A stretch of DNA of 64,000 nt from Streptomyces sp. AC555_RSS877. GTDB lineage: Bacteria; Actinomycetota; Actinomycetes; Streptomycetales; Streptomycetaceae. Below are positions 1 to 8,459 of the stretch, in pieces (the stretch's first letter is position 1; every line of letters begins with the position of its first letter). Below the pieces are notes generated by a model. That model saw only the letters and a list, made by a program, of their open reading frames with translations, searched no databases and had not been told where the DNA came from. The translations under genes were made by a program, and so were the position numbers. The stretch lies in contig NZ_JAGMUK010000054.1 in NCBI RefSeq assembly GCF_019049245.1, positions 62,001 through 126,000 on the forward strand, given 5' to 3'.

Positions 1-252
1 GGCCTCGCCGCGTGCGGGACGTCGGGGCCGTCCACGACCTCGTCGGCGAAGGGCCTGACGATGTGGGCGCTCAACGACCAGAGGGTGCCAGCGGGCTTTG
101 CGGTGGAACGGTGTTGTGCGCAGTCCCAGCCTCGACAGCAACTCCAGCGCGCCGTCAGCGGTGCAGGGCGTACGACGAAAGTTCGCGTAGCGGGAACGCC
201 CGGCCGAGCGCGTGACCAATAAGTCGGGCCGGCACTCGCGGCTGACTACTGG

Positions 253-420
253 TCACCGATGCCGGTGCCGCCGCTCCTGGAGCCTCTTCATCTGCTCCTC
301 GAAGAGTTTGTTGCGCCCCTGGGTCTTGTGGCGCGCTTTGCTGCTCTGCCCACCGTGGCCTTTGTGTAGCAGCTTGTCAGCCATGTCCTTGGCCCGCTGC
401 CTCATCCCTTCTGCGCCCAC
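253..420 (-). CDS. Small basic hypothetical protein
   Basis: This encodes about 55 residues that I do not recognise. The GTG start at 420 is chosen because GGAGG lies 7 nt upstream of it. An in-frame ATG at 405 has no well-spaced ribosome site. The product is very basic and hydrophilic: a Lys/Arg/His-rich tail ends in ERRHRHR, and there is no membrane segment. It lies 91 nt downstream of another small minus-strand gene with an equally strong ribosome site, so the two may be co-transcribed. Nucleic-acid or polyanion binding would fit the charge but is only a guess. Confidence 0.45.
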   Translation of the reverse strand: MGAEGMRQRAKDMADKLLHKGHGGQSSKARHKTQGRNKLFEEQMKRLQERRHRHR

Positions 421-511
421 GACCGCACCTCCGACATCGCTGTTGGTCCTCTCCCCAGACTTGCATCCGGTCAGGGTCCTCGCATCTGGTAGCGGCGTCA
501 CAGTGCCGCGT

Positions 512-694
512 TCAAGGTGCCGATTTCCACGGTCCACCAGGCTCCTCACCCGCCGGGTCGAGGGCTTGGGCCAACCGCGCCAGCCCCGCCTGCCAGCAGA
601 TGGCATCAATGGCCTCAGCCAGCTGGTCACGCAGCACCCGGCCGCCGTCGTATCCCGGCGCCGGGGTCCAGACCGCTCTCTCCCAACCGCTCAT
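512..694 (-). CDS. Small hypothetical protein
   Basis: This 60-residue protein starts at the ATG at 694, which is preceded by GGAGGTGAGT, an excellent ribosome site. Longer in-frame starts upstream lack one. The sequence begins MSGWERAVW and has a helical middle (QLAEAIDAICWQAGLARLAQ, about residues 21-40). It has no signal peptide or membrane segment, and I recognise no family. It probably forms a small minus-strand unit with the gene at 253-420. Confidence 0.45.
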   Translation of the reverse strand: MSGWERAVWTPAPGYDGGRVLRDQLAEAIDAICWQAGLARLAQALDPAGEEPGGPWKSAP

Positions 695-982
695 ACTCAC
701 CTCCACCGGGCGACCGCTCCGCCCTGGACACCTTCCGCCTGCGCCGGCGGCCACGATCGCCACCGCCGAACAGACCGCCATCCAGCACAACGTGCGATCA
801 CCGCCCAAACAACGGCAGTGTCAACGGCATCACACCATCGGCCCAGCCTGCACCCTGTGGAATGGCGCCTCCAGCCACTGGTGGCATGGCCTGTTGATCT
901 CCGATGGCAGCGGGGCATCGTCCTTACCGGTCAAGGCGGGTGACCGCGACCTTGTCGGTAGCCGGCGCGACGCTGCGTCCGT

Positions 983-1541
983 TCAAGCCGTGCCCGCCTG
1001 ACGTCGGTGATCTTCGTGGCGGACGGGGACGGTCTGCTGGACCTCTTCGGTGACGACGTACTTGCGCAGCCGGGCCCGGCCGACCTCCTGACGTTCGGTG
1101 CCGACGTGCAGCTGCTCTTCGGAGCGGGTCGTCGCGTCGTCACCGGTGGCTTCCGTCCCGGTGCCGGTGCCAGCGGTGCCGGTTTCGGCGTCGGTGCGGG
1201 CCCAGCCGCCGGTTCCGGCTGTTGGCCTGCTGCCATGCGGCGTCCCAGTCGATGCCGTAGCGCTCGTACAGGCGGTGTTCTTCGTCCTCGGACAGGTGGT
1301 CCCGGCGTCGACGTCGACGGTGGGAGCGTCCTTGACCTTGTCTTTGGAGTAGTGGACCTCCAGGTGGTCCTCGCCGATACCGGCGTCGTGGATGGGCGCG
1401 AACGACTCGCTGGTGCCGAACAGGCCGGTCTTGACGCTGACCCATTCCGGCTGGCCGGTGACGTCGTCGAGAGGACGTGCTTCGCGTCTCCGATCTTGTC
1501 GCCGTCTGTGTCGTAGACCGGGTGGCCCCTCGGGTGATCAT
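983..1541 (-). pseudogene. PRC-barrel / DUF2382 (YsnF-like) protein, frameshifted
   Basis: A good ribosome site (AGAAGGAG, 7 nt spacing) precedes the ATG at 1541. The reading then jumps between frames. HPVYDTDGDKIGDAKHV is in one frame, DDVTGQPEWVSVKTGLFG through the PRC-barrel in another, and HLSEDEEHRLYERYGIDWD back in the first. The DUF2382 part (EEQLHVGTERQEVGRARL) is in a third and ends after VPVRHE, short of a full domain. The intact family is a soluble stress-associated protein common in Streptomyces. At least four frame changes over 560 nt mean that no full product can be made. Neighbouring genes read through cleanly, so decay is more likely than poor sequence. Confidence 0.8.
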
Positions 1542-1671
1542 CGCGATACTCCTTCTGCTGGCCCTCAGATCAGCTAGCCCTCGTAAACGTCATGAGACTC
1601 GCGAACCGGATCAATTCGTGCGCATCTGGGCTGTGGAGCATGCCGGGTGGGCGCGCGGATACCCGCCCGTC

Positions 1672-2727
1672 ATGGCACGGAACGTCACCACGCGGAGGCA
1701 GGGGCGGCACAACGCAGCCGGCCAGGACGCAGAACCCGGGCGTGAGAGGCGCCCGGGACCGGATGAGCAGGTCGAGCGGCGGGCCCCGGACGAACCCACA
1801 AAGCTGCCTGGGCGTTCCTGGCGGGCGGTGCTGAATGGCACCGTCAAGGAGTTCAAGGACGATGAGCTGGCCGACCGGGCCGCAGCGCTGACCTACTATG
1901 GCGTGCTCTCCCTCTTCCCCGCGCTGCTGGTACTCGTCTCGCTGCTCGGGATCGCCGGTCAGTCGGCGACGCAGCAGGTGCTGGACAACCTCCAGAAACT
2001 CACCCCCGGATCGGCCCGCGACGTCGTCCGCGATGCCGTAACCCAGCTGCAGGGCCACGCGGGTATCGGCTCGGTCGTGGCGATCGTTGGCCTGGCGGTG
2101 GCGGTGTGGTCGGCATCCGGCTACGTCGCGGCGTTCATCCGTACCGCCAACGCTGTGTACGACACGCCGGAGGGGCGCCCGGTGTGGAAGGTGCTGCCCG
2201 TCCGTCTGGGCGTGACGGTGGCGCTGCTGGTGCTCGCGGTGGTCAGCGCACTGATCGTGGTGTTCACCGGCGGCCTGGCCCAGCACGCAGGTACCGCCCT
2301 GGGGGTCGGGGACACGGCGCTGACCGTGTGGTCGATCGCGAAGTGGCCGGTGCTGGTCGTGCTGGTCACGATCATGATGGCGATTCTGTTCTGGGCGACG
2401 CCGAACGTGAAGGGTCGTGGCTTCCGGTGGGTCACGCCCGGCAGCCTGCTGGCCCTGGTGATCTGGGTGATCGCGTCGGCCGGGTTCGCGTTCTACGTGG
2501 CGAACTTCGCCTCCTACAACAAGACCTACGGCACCCTCGCCGGTGTGATCGTGTTCCTGGTGTGGCTGTGGATCAGCAACATCGCGATCCTGCTCGGCCT
2601 GGAGTTCGACGCGGAGATGGCCCGCCAGCGCGCCGTCGCCGGTGGTCTGCCCGAGGACGAAGAGCCCTATGTCCCGCCCCGCGACACCCGCGCGTGGAGC
2701 GAGGAGGACCGGCGCCGCCTCGCATGA
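1672..2727 (+). CDS. YihY/BrkB family membrane protein
   Basis: This is a polytopic inner-membrane protein of the YihY (UPF0761, formerly 'ribonuclease BN') family, whose function is unclear. From the ATG at 1672 the product is 351 residues. A basic, proline-rich N-terminus leads into the family signature ALTYYGVLSLFPALLVLVSL at about residues 75-95. Four or five further hydrophobic segments follow, including the conserved end segment YGTLAGVIVFLVWLWISN. The start is uncertain: no clear ribosome site is visible and the frame is open upstream to 1477. It opens a plus-strand run of envelope-related genes (PAP2 remnant, holin-like, DUF3618, DUF4235). Confidence 0.88.
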   Translation: MARNVTTRRQGRHNAAGQDAEPGRERRPGPDEQVERRAPDEPTKLPGRSWRAVLNGTVKEFKDDELADRAAALTYYGVLSLFPALLVLVSLLGIAGQSATQQVLDNLQKLTPGSARDVVRDAVTQLQGHAGIGSVVAIVGLAVAVWSASGYVAAFIRTANAVYDTPEGRPVWKVLPVRLGVTVALLVLAVVSALIVVFTGGLAQHAGTALGVGDTALTVWSIAKWPVLVVLVTIMMAILFWATPNVKGRGFRWVTPGSLLALVIWVIASAGFAFYVANFASYNKTYGTLAGVIVFLVWLWISNIAILLGLEFDAEMARQRAVAGGLPEDEEPYVPPRDTRAWSEEDRRRLA

Positions 2728-2782
2728 GGTATCTGCCGAGGCCATCGAGTTAGGCGCTGCTCAGACCGGGAAGTCGCAGGTC

Positions 2783-3248
2783 ATGAGAGTGCTGGCGGAT
2801 CTTCGTGAGGGTGATCGCCGATTGACGCGGTGGGCGGCGTCGTGGCGGTCGGGCTGCGTACGACGGGTCCTGCCGGCGGCGGAGGAGAGTGCCGAGCACA
2901 CCAAGCTGTGGTGCGGTGCCGCCGCGGCGCTGTCCGTCACCGGGTGGCGGGGCCGCCGGGCTGCGACCGCCGGCCTGTGGATCGCGCACGAGGAGGTCCA
3001 CGACCGCCCCGACTCCTTGTCCTTCCCTTCCGGACACACCGCCGCAGCCGGGGCGTTCAGCGCCGCGGTGGCAGCGGCGTGGCCCTGGGCGGGCGCGGTG
3101 TGTGGTGCCGGCCGTCCTGGCGGCCGCCGAACGCGTGCACACGGGCGCCCACCACCCCTCCGACGTCGCCGTCGGCGCCGCGATCGGCCTGGCCGCAGCC
3201 GCCTCGGTGCATTGTGCTCCGCGCCTGGCGGTGCGCTTGCTGCGATGA
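2783..3248 (+). pseudogene. PAP2-family phosphatase, degraded
   Basis: The remnant carries PAP2 (type 2 phosphatidic acid phosphatase) motifs: SFPSGHTAAAGAFSAAVA near 3025-3080, and ERVHTGAHHPSDVAVG near 3125-3175. These two are in different frames, so there is a one-base shift at about 3095-3105. In addition, GRRAATAGL is followed directly by WIAHEEVHDRPDS. Intact relatives have roughly 25-30 more residues here, including the first catalytic motif (Lys-x6-Arg-Pro type), so an internal deletion is inferred. Both losses should abolish the enzyme, which would have been a multi-pass membrane lipid phosphatase. It follows yihY with a small gap. Confidence 0.8.
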
Positions 3249-3406
3249 CAGCCACAAGCCACCGAAACCGCAGGTCCGCCGGTTGGCGCACCCGCATCCG
3301 GGTACCGGGACCCGGTGAGGCGGGCGTGGGCCGTCCAACGGCACAAGTCGTCGCCTGCATCCAGGCGACGGCTGTTACCGGCAGCTGAGAAAGGCGGCGA
3401 TCCGTC

Positions 3407-3826
3407 ATGAGTACGCAAGATTCCCACCGCGGCCCGAGCGGCTCGCAGGAGCCGGTCGGTGATCTGGTCCAGCGGGCCTCCCAGCAGCTGACGGAGCTGG
3501 TCCGCGGGGAGATGCGGCTGGCGCAGGCGGAAATGAAGGAGAAGGGCAAGCGGTATGGCAAGGGCGGCGGCCTGTTCGGCGGGGCCGGTCTGGTCGGCTT
3601 CCTGACAGCGCAGGCCCTGGTCGCCACCGCCATCGCAGCCTTGGCTGTTCCCCTCCCGGTGTGGGCCGCGGCCCTGATCGTCACCGCCGTTCTCGGCGTG
3701 ATCACCGCGGTGCTCGCCCTGACGGGCAAGAAGGAGGTCAGCCAGGCCGCACCGTCGGCACCCGAGCAGACCATCGACAGCGTCAAGGCCGATGTGGCCG
3801 AGATCAAGGAGAGTGCACAGCGATGA
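3407..3826 (+). CDS. Actinobacterial holin-X/phage-holin-like membrane protein
   Basis: This 139-residue protein matches the actinobacterial 'putative holin-X / phage holin family' (PF07332 type). A soluble amphipathic N-terminus (residues 15-55, VQRASQQLTELVRGEMRLAQ) is followed by two membrane helices (about 58-82 and 84-108) and a hydrophilic tail. These proteins are common chromosomal envelope proteins and are not real phage lysis genes. The ATG at 3407 follows GAAAGG about 12 nt upstream. The stop overlaps the next start as ATGA, so it is translationally coupled to the DUF3618 gene. Confidence 0.88.
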   Translation: MSTQDSHRGPSGSQEPVGDLVQRASQQLTELVRGEMRLAQAEMKEKGKRYGKGGGLFGGAGLVGFLTAQALVATAIAALAVPLPVWAAALIVTAVLGVITAVLALTGKKEVSQAAPSAPEQTIDSVKADVAEIKESAQR

Positions 3827-4308
3827 CCCAGTCACCCCACGACGAGTCCACCGCCTCCAGCACCGAAGAGCTGCGGGAGCAGGTCGAGCAGACCCGCCAC
3901 GAGCTCGGGGAGACGGTCGAGGACCTGGCCGCCAAGACGGACGTCAAGTCCCGCGCCCAGGAGAAGGCGACTGCTGTCCAGGAACAGGTGGGCGTGCTGA
4001 CGGAGCAGGCGGGCGCCAAGGCCGCGGAACTGACCGGGCAGGTCAAGGTGAAGGCTGCCGAGGCCGCGCACCTGGTGCAGGAAAAGCTGCCCGACCCGGT
4101 CAAGGACAAGGCCACCGCAGCCGCCGAGCAGGTGAAGGCCAAGGCCGGACAGGCGGGTCAGGTGTGGCAGGAGAAGGCACCCGAACCGGTCCGCGTCAAA
4201 GCCCAGCAGAGTGCCCAGGCCGCCCGCGACAACCGCACTGCGCTGATCGTGGCCGGCGGCGTGGCGGTGGCCGCCTGGCTCCTGCTGCGCCGCCAGGGCG
4301 GGAGGTAG
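3823..4308 (+). CDS. DUF3618 domain protein
   Basis: This 161-residue protein carries the DUF3618 signature near its N-terminus (STEELREQVEQTRHELGETV, about residues 11-30). A long Ala/Lys/Glu/Gln-rich amphipathic region follows, with repeating motifs of the type VKVKAAEAA and VKDKATAAAEQV, and then a single C-terminal membrane helix (about 137-154) with a short basic tail. It is probably anchored in the membrane with the helical region in the cytoplasm. The function is unknown. Its start overlaps the holin-like gene and its stop lies 2 nt before the DUF4235 gene, forming the usual Streptomyces three-gene unit. Confidence 0.88.
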   Translation: MTQSPHDESTASSTEELREQVEQTRHELGETVEDLAAKTDVKSRAQEKATAVQEQVGVLTEQAGAKAAELTGQVKVKAAEAAHLVQEKLPDPVKDKATAAAEQVKAKAGQAGQVWQEKAPEPVRVKAQQSAQAARDNRTALIVAGGVAVAAWLLLRRQGGR

Positions 4309-4310
4309 CG

Positions 4311-4502
4311 GTGAAGGCATCGAAAGTCGCCTACAAGCCGGTCGGCATGGCGCTCGGCGCGCTCAGCGGCGTGGTCGCCGGCGGCCTGTTCAAGCAGGTG
4401 TGGAAGAAGAAGCTCGGCCGTGACGAGGACGCCCTGGACGTAACCGACGATGCCTGGACCCAGAACGCCTCGCCGCCGCCCTGCTGGCCCGCCTCGGCGT
4501 GA
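4311..4502 (+). pseudogene. DUF4235 protein, C-terminally truncated
   Basis: GGAGG lies 5 nt before the GTG at 4311. The first 40 or so codons read as a normal DUF4235 N-terminus (KASKVAYKPVGMALGALSG, then FKQVWKKKLGRDEDALDVTD). After DDAWTQN the family sequence stops and a short unrelated tail leads to a stop at 4502, giving 63 residues where about 85-100 are expected. Another frame of the same DNA (about 4454-4549) reads LDPERLAAALLARLGVTG and ends at 4549, which looks like the end of a different gene. A deletion has probably joined two genes here. The single membrane segment is kept, so a short product may still be made. Confidence 0.65.
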
Positions 4503-4730
4503 CCGGCGGAGCCCGCGTAGACATCGCCCTGATCATCGTGCGCCAATGAAGCCCTCAGCGGGAGGTCGCGGAGTTACCCGGTCCGAACGACCGGCTGACC
4601 GTGCGCGATCGGCAGCGGTGCAGGCCGACGGGCGGGTTTCCGGGTGAAGCGCGGTTCTCCAGCATGTTGGAGGCTCAGCCGTCGAGCGTCTCGGTGACCT
4701 GCGGTGGCTGCCGCACCTGGTTAAGCGGCG

Positions 4731-4936
4731 CGGGCGACCCGCCGGTGCTCAGACTCGTTGCCGCCTGACTGCGCTTGGGAGCCCAGGTGCGGGACGAGGG
4801 ACAGGTGGCGCCTGGGCATGGCGTGGCGCGCGGACTGTGGGGGCGCGAGTCGCCTGAGCAGCCACTCCTCTTAGCGGCCGAGCGCAAGTACCAGGCACAG
4901 CAGCCCCGGGGGCAGCACGAAGACGGAGAAGACCAC
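4731..4936 (-). pseudogene. Small single-pass membrane protein with in-frame stop
   Basis: GAGGAG lies 5 nt before a GTG at 4936. The reading VVFSVFVLPPGLLCLVLALG is a clear membrane helix, and it ends at a TAA (4871-4873). The same frame then stays open to 4731 with a sensible charged sequence beginning EEWLLRRLAPPQSARH. Small Streptomyces proteins of this build (N-terminal helix, then a basic tail) are common near corA, and they usually have Tyr where TAA lies here. One C-to-A change (TAC to TAA) would explain it. The family assignment is from memory of its shape only. Confidence 0.45.
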
Positions 4937-5105
4937 GACAACTCCTCGTGAAGGACGGCTCCTCGGGTTCGGGTAGCCCCGCCCGTCCAGACGGAAAGCC
5001 TGGTCGCGTGGAGGAAGTGTGGTGGCCATGTGTGGACGCATGTCTGACGGCTTGCTGACGATAGACGGCAGGCGTGCAATCGCCGCTGCGGTGCAGGCGT
5101 GAAGG

Positions 5106-6095
5106 ATGAGGTGCGTCATCTACCGCGAGTCAGCGGGCGAGCCGGAGCAGGTGGACTGCCGACAGGTCGACGGTGGCCGTGCGGCGGTGCTGGACAGTCT
5201 GAAACGGGTGGGGGAAGGCGAGTTCTGCTGGGTGCATCTGGACGATCCCGGCCCAGGCGATCTGCAAGAACTGGCGGGCCCTCTGGGGCTGCATCCGCTG
5301 GCGGTCGAGGACGCCGGCGAGGCGCACCAGCGGCCCAAGCGGGAGCGTTACGGGGACGTGCTTGTCGTCGCGTTGAAGACCTTGTGGTACGTCAGGGACG
5401 GCTGCGAGGTGGAGACCGGCGAGGTGATGGTCTTCACCGGACCCCGGTTCGCCCTGACCGTCCGTCATGGACCGGCCGACCCCACCGGCGAGGCGGCCCG
5501 GCGGCTCGGTGAGGTTCCGCAGATGCTGCGGTTCGGACCCGTCGCCGTGCTGCACGCCGTCCTGGACACGGTGGTCGACTCCTATACCGAGGCCGCCGTC
5601 CAGGTCCGTACCGACCTGACCGCGCTGGAGCGGCGCGTGTTCTCCCCGGAGCGCGAGGACTTCACCGAGCCGATTTACTCGCTCAAACGGGAGGTCCTGG
5701 AATTCCGCGACGCCGTCCAGCCCTTGGTTCCGGTCGTGCAGGACTTCGTCGGCCCCCACGCCGGGTGGCCCGAGGAGATGCTGCCGTACTTCCGCGACGT
5801 CGCCGACCACATGCACCGCACCGACACCGAAGTGCGCTCCCTGGACGAGCTGCTCAACTCCGCCCTCGACGCCCACCTCGCACGGGTGGGAACCTGGCAG
5901 AACGACGACATGCGCCGCATCTCCGCCTGGGCCGCGATCCTGGCCACCCCGACCCTCGTCGCCGGCATCTACGGCATGAACTTCGCCCACATGCCGGAAC
6001 TGAGCTGGACGTACGGATACCCGCTCGCCATCACCCTGATGGTCGGCGCCGCCGCCCTGCTGCACCGGACCTTCCGCCGCAACGGCTGGCTATGA
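5106..6095 (+). CDS. corA: CorA-type magnesium/cobalt transporter
   Basis: This 329-residue CorA-family divalent-cation channel forms a pentamer in the cytoplasmic membrane. The long soluble N-terminal domain (HPLAVEDAGEAHQRPKRERY at about residues 61-80) is typical. It is followed by the long stalk helix and two C-terminal membrane helices. The selectivity motif YGMNF follows the first of these, in LVAGIYGMNFAHMPEL, and the protein ends in a basic tail, as expected. The length is normal and no key motif is missing. It is transcribed away from the small broken gene at 4731-4936 and convergently with the FUSC gene. Confidence 0.93.
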   Translation: MRCVIYRESAGEPEQVDCRQVDGGRAAVLDSLKRVGEGEFCWVHLDDPGPGDLQELAGPLGLHPLAVEDAGEAHQRPKRERYGDVLVVALKTLWYVRDGCEVETGEVMVFTGPRFALTVRHGPADPTGEAARRLGEVPQMLRFGPVAVLHAVLDTVVDSYTEAAVQVRTDLTALERRVFSPEREDFTEPIYSLKREVLEFRDAVQPLVPVVQDFVGPHAGWPEEMLPYFRDVADHMHRTDTEVRSLDELLNSALDAHLARVGTWQNDDMRRISAWAAILATPTLVAGIYGMNFAHMPELSWTYGYPLAITLMVGAAALLHRTFRRNGWL

Positions 6096-6162
6096 ACGCC
6101 AGGCACCGCTGTCGGTCGACGAACGCGAGGCGACACCACTGCCGGCGCCGCCCTCAAAGGGG

Positions 6163-7320
6163 TCAGTCCTGGACGAGCTGATCGGCCAGACGACGGGCCT
6201 GGGCCAGCAGCGCGCCATGCGTCGCCAGCGCATCAGGATCATCTGCCACAGTGCCGGGCAGCCGCCGGCGGAGCTCGTCGAGGCTGCGGCGCAGCTCCTC
6301 GGCAGCCTCACGCAGCGTCTCGTCGCCAGACTCCTCAGTGCCGGCTCCGGCGAATCGGGTCTGGCCGTAGAGACCGATTGCCCGGCCGGTGTGGCGCAGG
6401 AAGTCGGCGTAGGGCCCGGTGATCTGCGGGCCGGGGCGGGCTACTTCCCCGTTGTGGCTCGCGATCTCCAGCACGGTGCGGGTCACGCCCGCGGTATGCA
6501 CGGCGACATGGTCCAGTACGGCCAGCGCATCGTCGTACGCCTTCCCGGGCGGGGAGACGGTCCCCATACCGCGCCGGCGGTGATTGCCCCGCATGCTTTC
6601 GCGGCTCCAGCCGATCGCAGAGCGGGCCTGATCGACCAGGCGTCCCAGCCGCAGCGCTCGCTCATGCCAGTCCCCAGCCGCGTGAGTGTCCCACGCACCG
6701 TCGTCCAGCCCCTCGGCCACCGCTTCCAGGATCTCCTGCGCCTCACGGGCGGCGTCCTGGAGGGCGGCGCGAGTGTCACGCAGGTACACCGGCGGCCGGA
6801 CCAGTGCGTTGACCGCGATGCCGACCACCGCTCCGAAGACCGCCTCCGCGATGCGCGCGCCCGAAGTCACCAGGGAGACCTGTCCGTTGGTCAGGACGAA
6901 CAGCGCACCCGTGGCGGCATAGATGCCCTGGCTGCCCAGACGCTGCCACTGCGCCAGCAGCAACACCGCCGGAAGCACCACAACCATCGTGACCATCGTG
7001 CTGTCCAGCACCAACGCGACGGCCGTCGCCACCACCGTGCCCACCGCGATCGCCGCCACCTGCTGCAGACCGTGCGCGAGTGACCGGTACACCGTTGACT
7101 CCACCAGCACGACCGCCACCCACGGAGCGACGAACGCCATCGGAGCCTGCAGCCACCATCCCGCCACCGCCCACGCCACACATGCGGCCAGCGCCGCCTT
7201 GTCGGCCTGCACCATCAGATCGCGTTCACGGCCCGGTTCCGTCCACGCCCGCCGCACCGCCCGCACAACAGCCCAGCCATGACGCCGAACCGTCCCTGTT
7301 GCCCGCCCCGTCCACTCCAT
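6163..7320 (-). CDS. FUSC-family membrane protein (aromatic acid exporter-like)
   Basis: This 385-residue protein has an N-terminal block of about six membrane helices (residues 35-175; for example ALAACVAWAVAGWWLQAP and FVAPWVAVVLVEST), then a long cytoplasmic helical region. This is the layout of FUSC/ArAE proteins related to the AaeB efflux and YccS families, which may export aromatic acids. The signature GARIAEAVFGAVVGIAVNAL (about 165-185) is present. The start at 7320 is the first ATG. It lacks a clear ribosome site, and a start some 30 codons downstream is possible. It stands alone and converges on corA. Confidence 0.85.
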   Translation of the reverse strand: MEWTGRATGTVRRHGWAVVRAVRRAWTEPGRERDLMVQADKAALAACVAWAVAGWWLQAPMAFVAPWVAVVLVESTVYRSLAHGLQQVAAIAVGTVVATAVALVLDSTMVTMVVVLPAVLLLAQWQRLGSQGIYAATGALFVLTNGQVSLVTSGARIAEAVFGAVVGIAVNALVRPPVYLRDTRAALQDAAREAQEILEAVAEGLDDGAWDTHAAGDWHERALRLGRLVDQARSAIGWSRESMRGNHRRRGMGTVSPPGKAYDDALAVLDHVAVHTAGVTRTVLEIASHNGEVARPGPQITGPYADFLRHTGRAIGLYGQTRFAGAGTEESGDETLREAAEELRRSLDELRRRLPGTVADDPDALATHGALLAQARRLADQLVQD

Positions 7321-7693
7321 GGCAAAGCAAGTGCCACACGAGGGACAACAGATGCGGCCCTGTGGGCACTCTCACGGCCTTCGACGAGGACAAACGGCAC
7401 CGGACGCGCACGGCACTGCGCCTCACATGCCGTCTCGGTGCAGACGTGGGCTGCGGGCCGATGGAGGTCCTGACCTCCGTCAACAGCGGTTCACTCGCCG
7501 ACCTCGGCAGTATCGCCGTCACCGCGTTTCCTTCAGGTCGGTACTACAACGCCCCCGGCACCGTTCAGGGCCGGTGTTGTCATGGCAGATTCCCCTGGGG
7601 CACCTGCGGGCGGCCAGGGCCTCGGACGGGACTCGGGCGCCACCCGTCACACACAGCACCACGGCATGGTCCGCCCCCTCCCAGCCCCAGCGG
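7321..7693. other. Intergenic stretch without a supported gene
   Basis: This 373-base stretch separates the FUSC gene (starting at 7320) from the end of the ZIP transporter gene. A plus-strand reading between about 7380 and 7640 (for example GSIAVTAFPSGRYYNAPG) has protein-like patches. It has no start with a ribosome site and I recognise no family. It may be a gene remnant, like others in this region, and it should contain the FUSC promoter. Confidence 0.3.
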
Positions 7694-8449
7694 TCAGGCG
7701 TGGGAGAGGGCGAAGGAGACGAGGAAGCCGCTGACGGTGATCAGCCCAATGGCCAGGTGGGCGTCGTCGAACGCTTCGGGGATCATCGTGTCGGCGATCA
7801 TCGCGAGGATCGCCCCGGCCGCCACCGCGGTCACCGCGGCGATCACGGCGGGGGAGAAGGAACCGACCACCGTGTAACCGAGGACGGACGACACCGTGCT
7901 GGCCGCCGCGATGGCGGCCCAGACACCGAAGACATACCCCTTGGTGCGGCCGGCCTTCTTCATCCCTGCCGAACTGGACAGCCCCTCGGGAACGTTGCTG
8001 ATGAACACCGCAGCCACCGTCACCAGACTCACCGCCCCGCCATCCAGCAGGCTGACGCCGATGACCGCGGACTCCGGCACCCCATCGAGCAGGGCGCCTA
8101 GCGCGAGCGCCGCCCCGGACCCGCCCTGCTCGGCCTCCGAAGGCTGCGCCTGCGCGTGACCGGAGCGCTTACGGTGGCGCGCACCCTGGCGGGCCAGCCA
8201 CACGTTGCCCCCGGTGTAGGCGAGTGCGCCGATGAGTGCGCCGATGGCCGCGGGGGCAAGCCCCGCCTGCTCGTACGCCTCCCCGACCAGCTCGAAGGAC
8301 ACCGCCGAGATCAGCACCCCGGCACCGAAGGCCATCACCGTCGCAATCACCTTCTGCGGCACCCGCAGCCCGTACCCCAGCGCGGCACCGAGCAGCAGCG
8401 CCGAGCCCGCCACCAACCCCCATAGTCCAGCTTGTACGACTTCAGCCAT
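7694..8449 (-). CDS. ZIP-family divalent metal transporter
   Basis: This 251-residue integral membrane protein of the ZIP (ZupT/GufA-like) family imports zinc or other divalent metals. Eight helices are visible. The metal-binding motifs are in GALLDGVPESAVIG (about residues 120-133) and FISNVPEGLSSSAGM (about 150-164), where the Asn/Pro/Glu residues form the bimetal site. A short His-containing loop (ARHRKRSGHAQAQ) lies between helices 3 and 4. The gene is immediately downstream of the rearranged TetR gene on the same strand (10-nt gap), so it may once have been under that regulator. Confidence 0.88.
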   Translation of the reverse strand: MAEVVQAGLWGLVAGSALLLGAALGYGLRVPQKVIATVMAFGAGVLISAVSFELVGEAYEQAGLAPAAIGALIGALAYTGGNVWLARQGARHRKRSGHAQAQPSEAEQGGSGAALALGALLDGVPESAVIGVSLLDGGAVSLVTVAAVFISNVPEGLSSSAGMKKAGRTKGYVFGVWAAIAAASTVSSVLGYTVVGSFSPAVIAAVTAVAAGAILAMIADTMIPEAFDDAHLAIGLITVSGFLVSFALSHA

Positions 8450-8459
8450 GCCGACCCGT

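Noticed and set aside
1..252. Possible minus-strand partial gene at the left edge
   Set aside because: Protein-like patches (for example RPFADEVVDGPDVPHAAR near 5-60) are present, but they shift between frames with no start or known family. I cannot support a gene.
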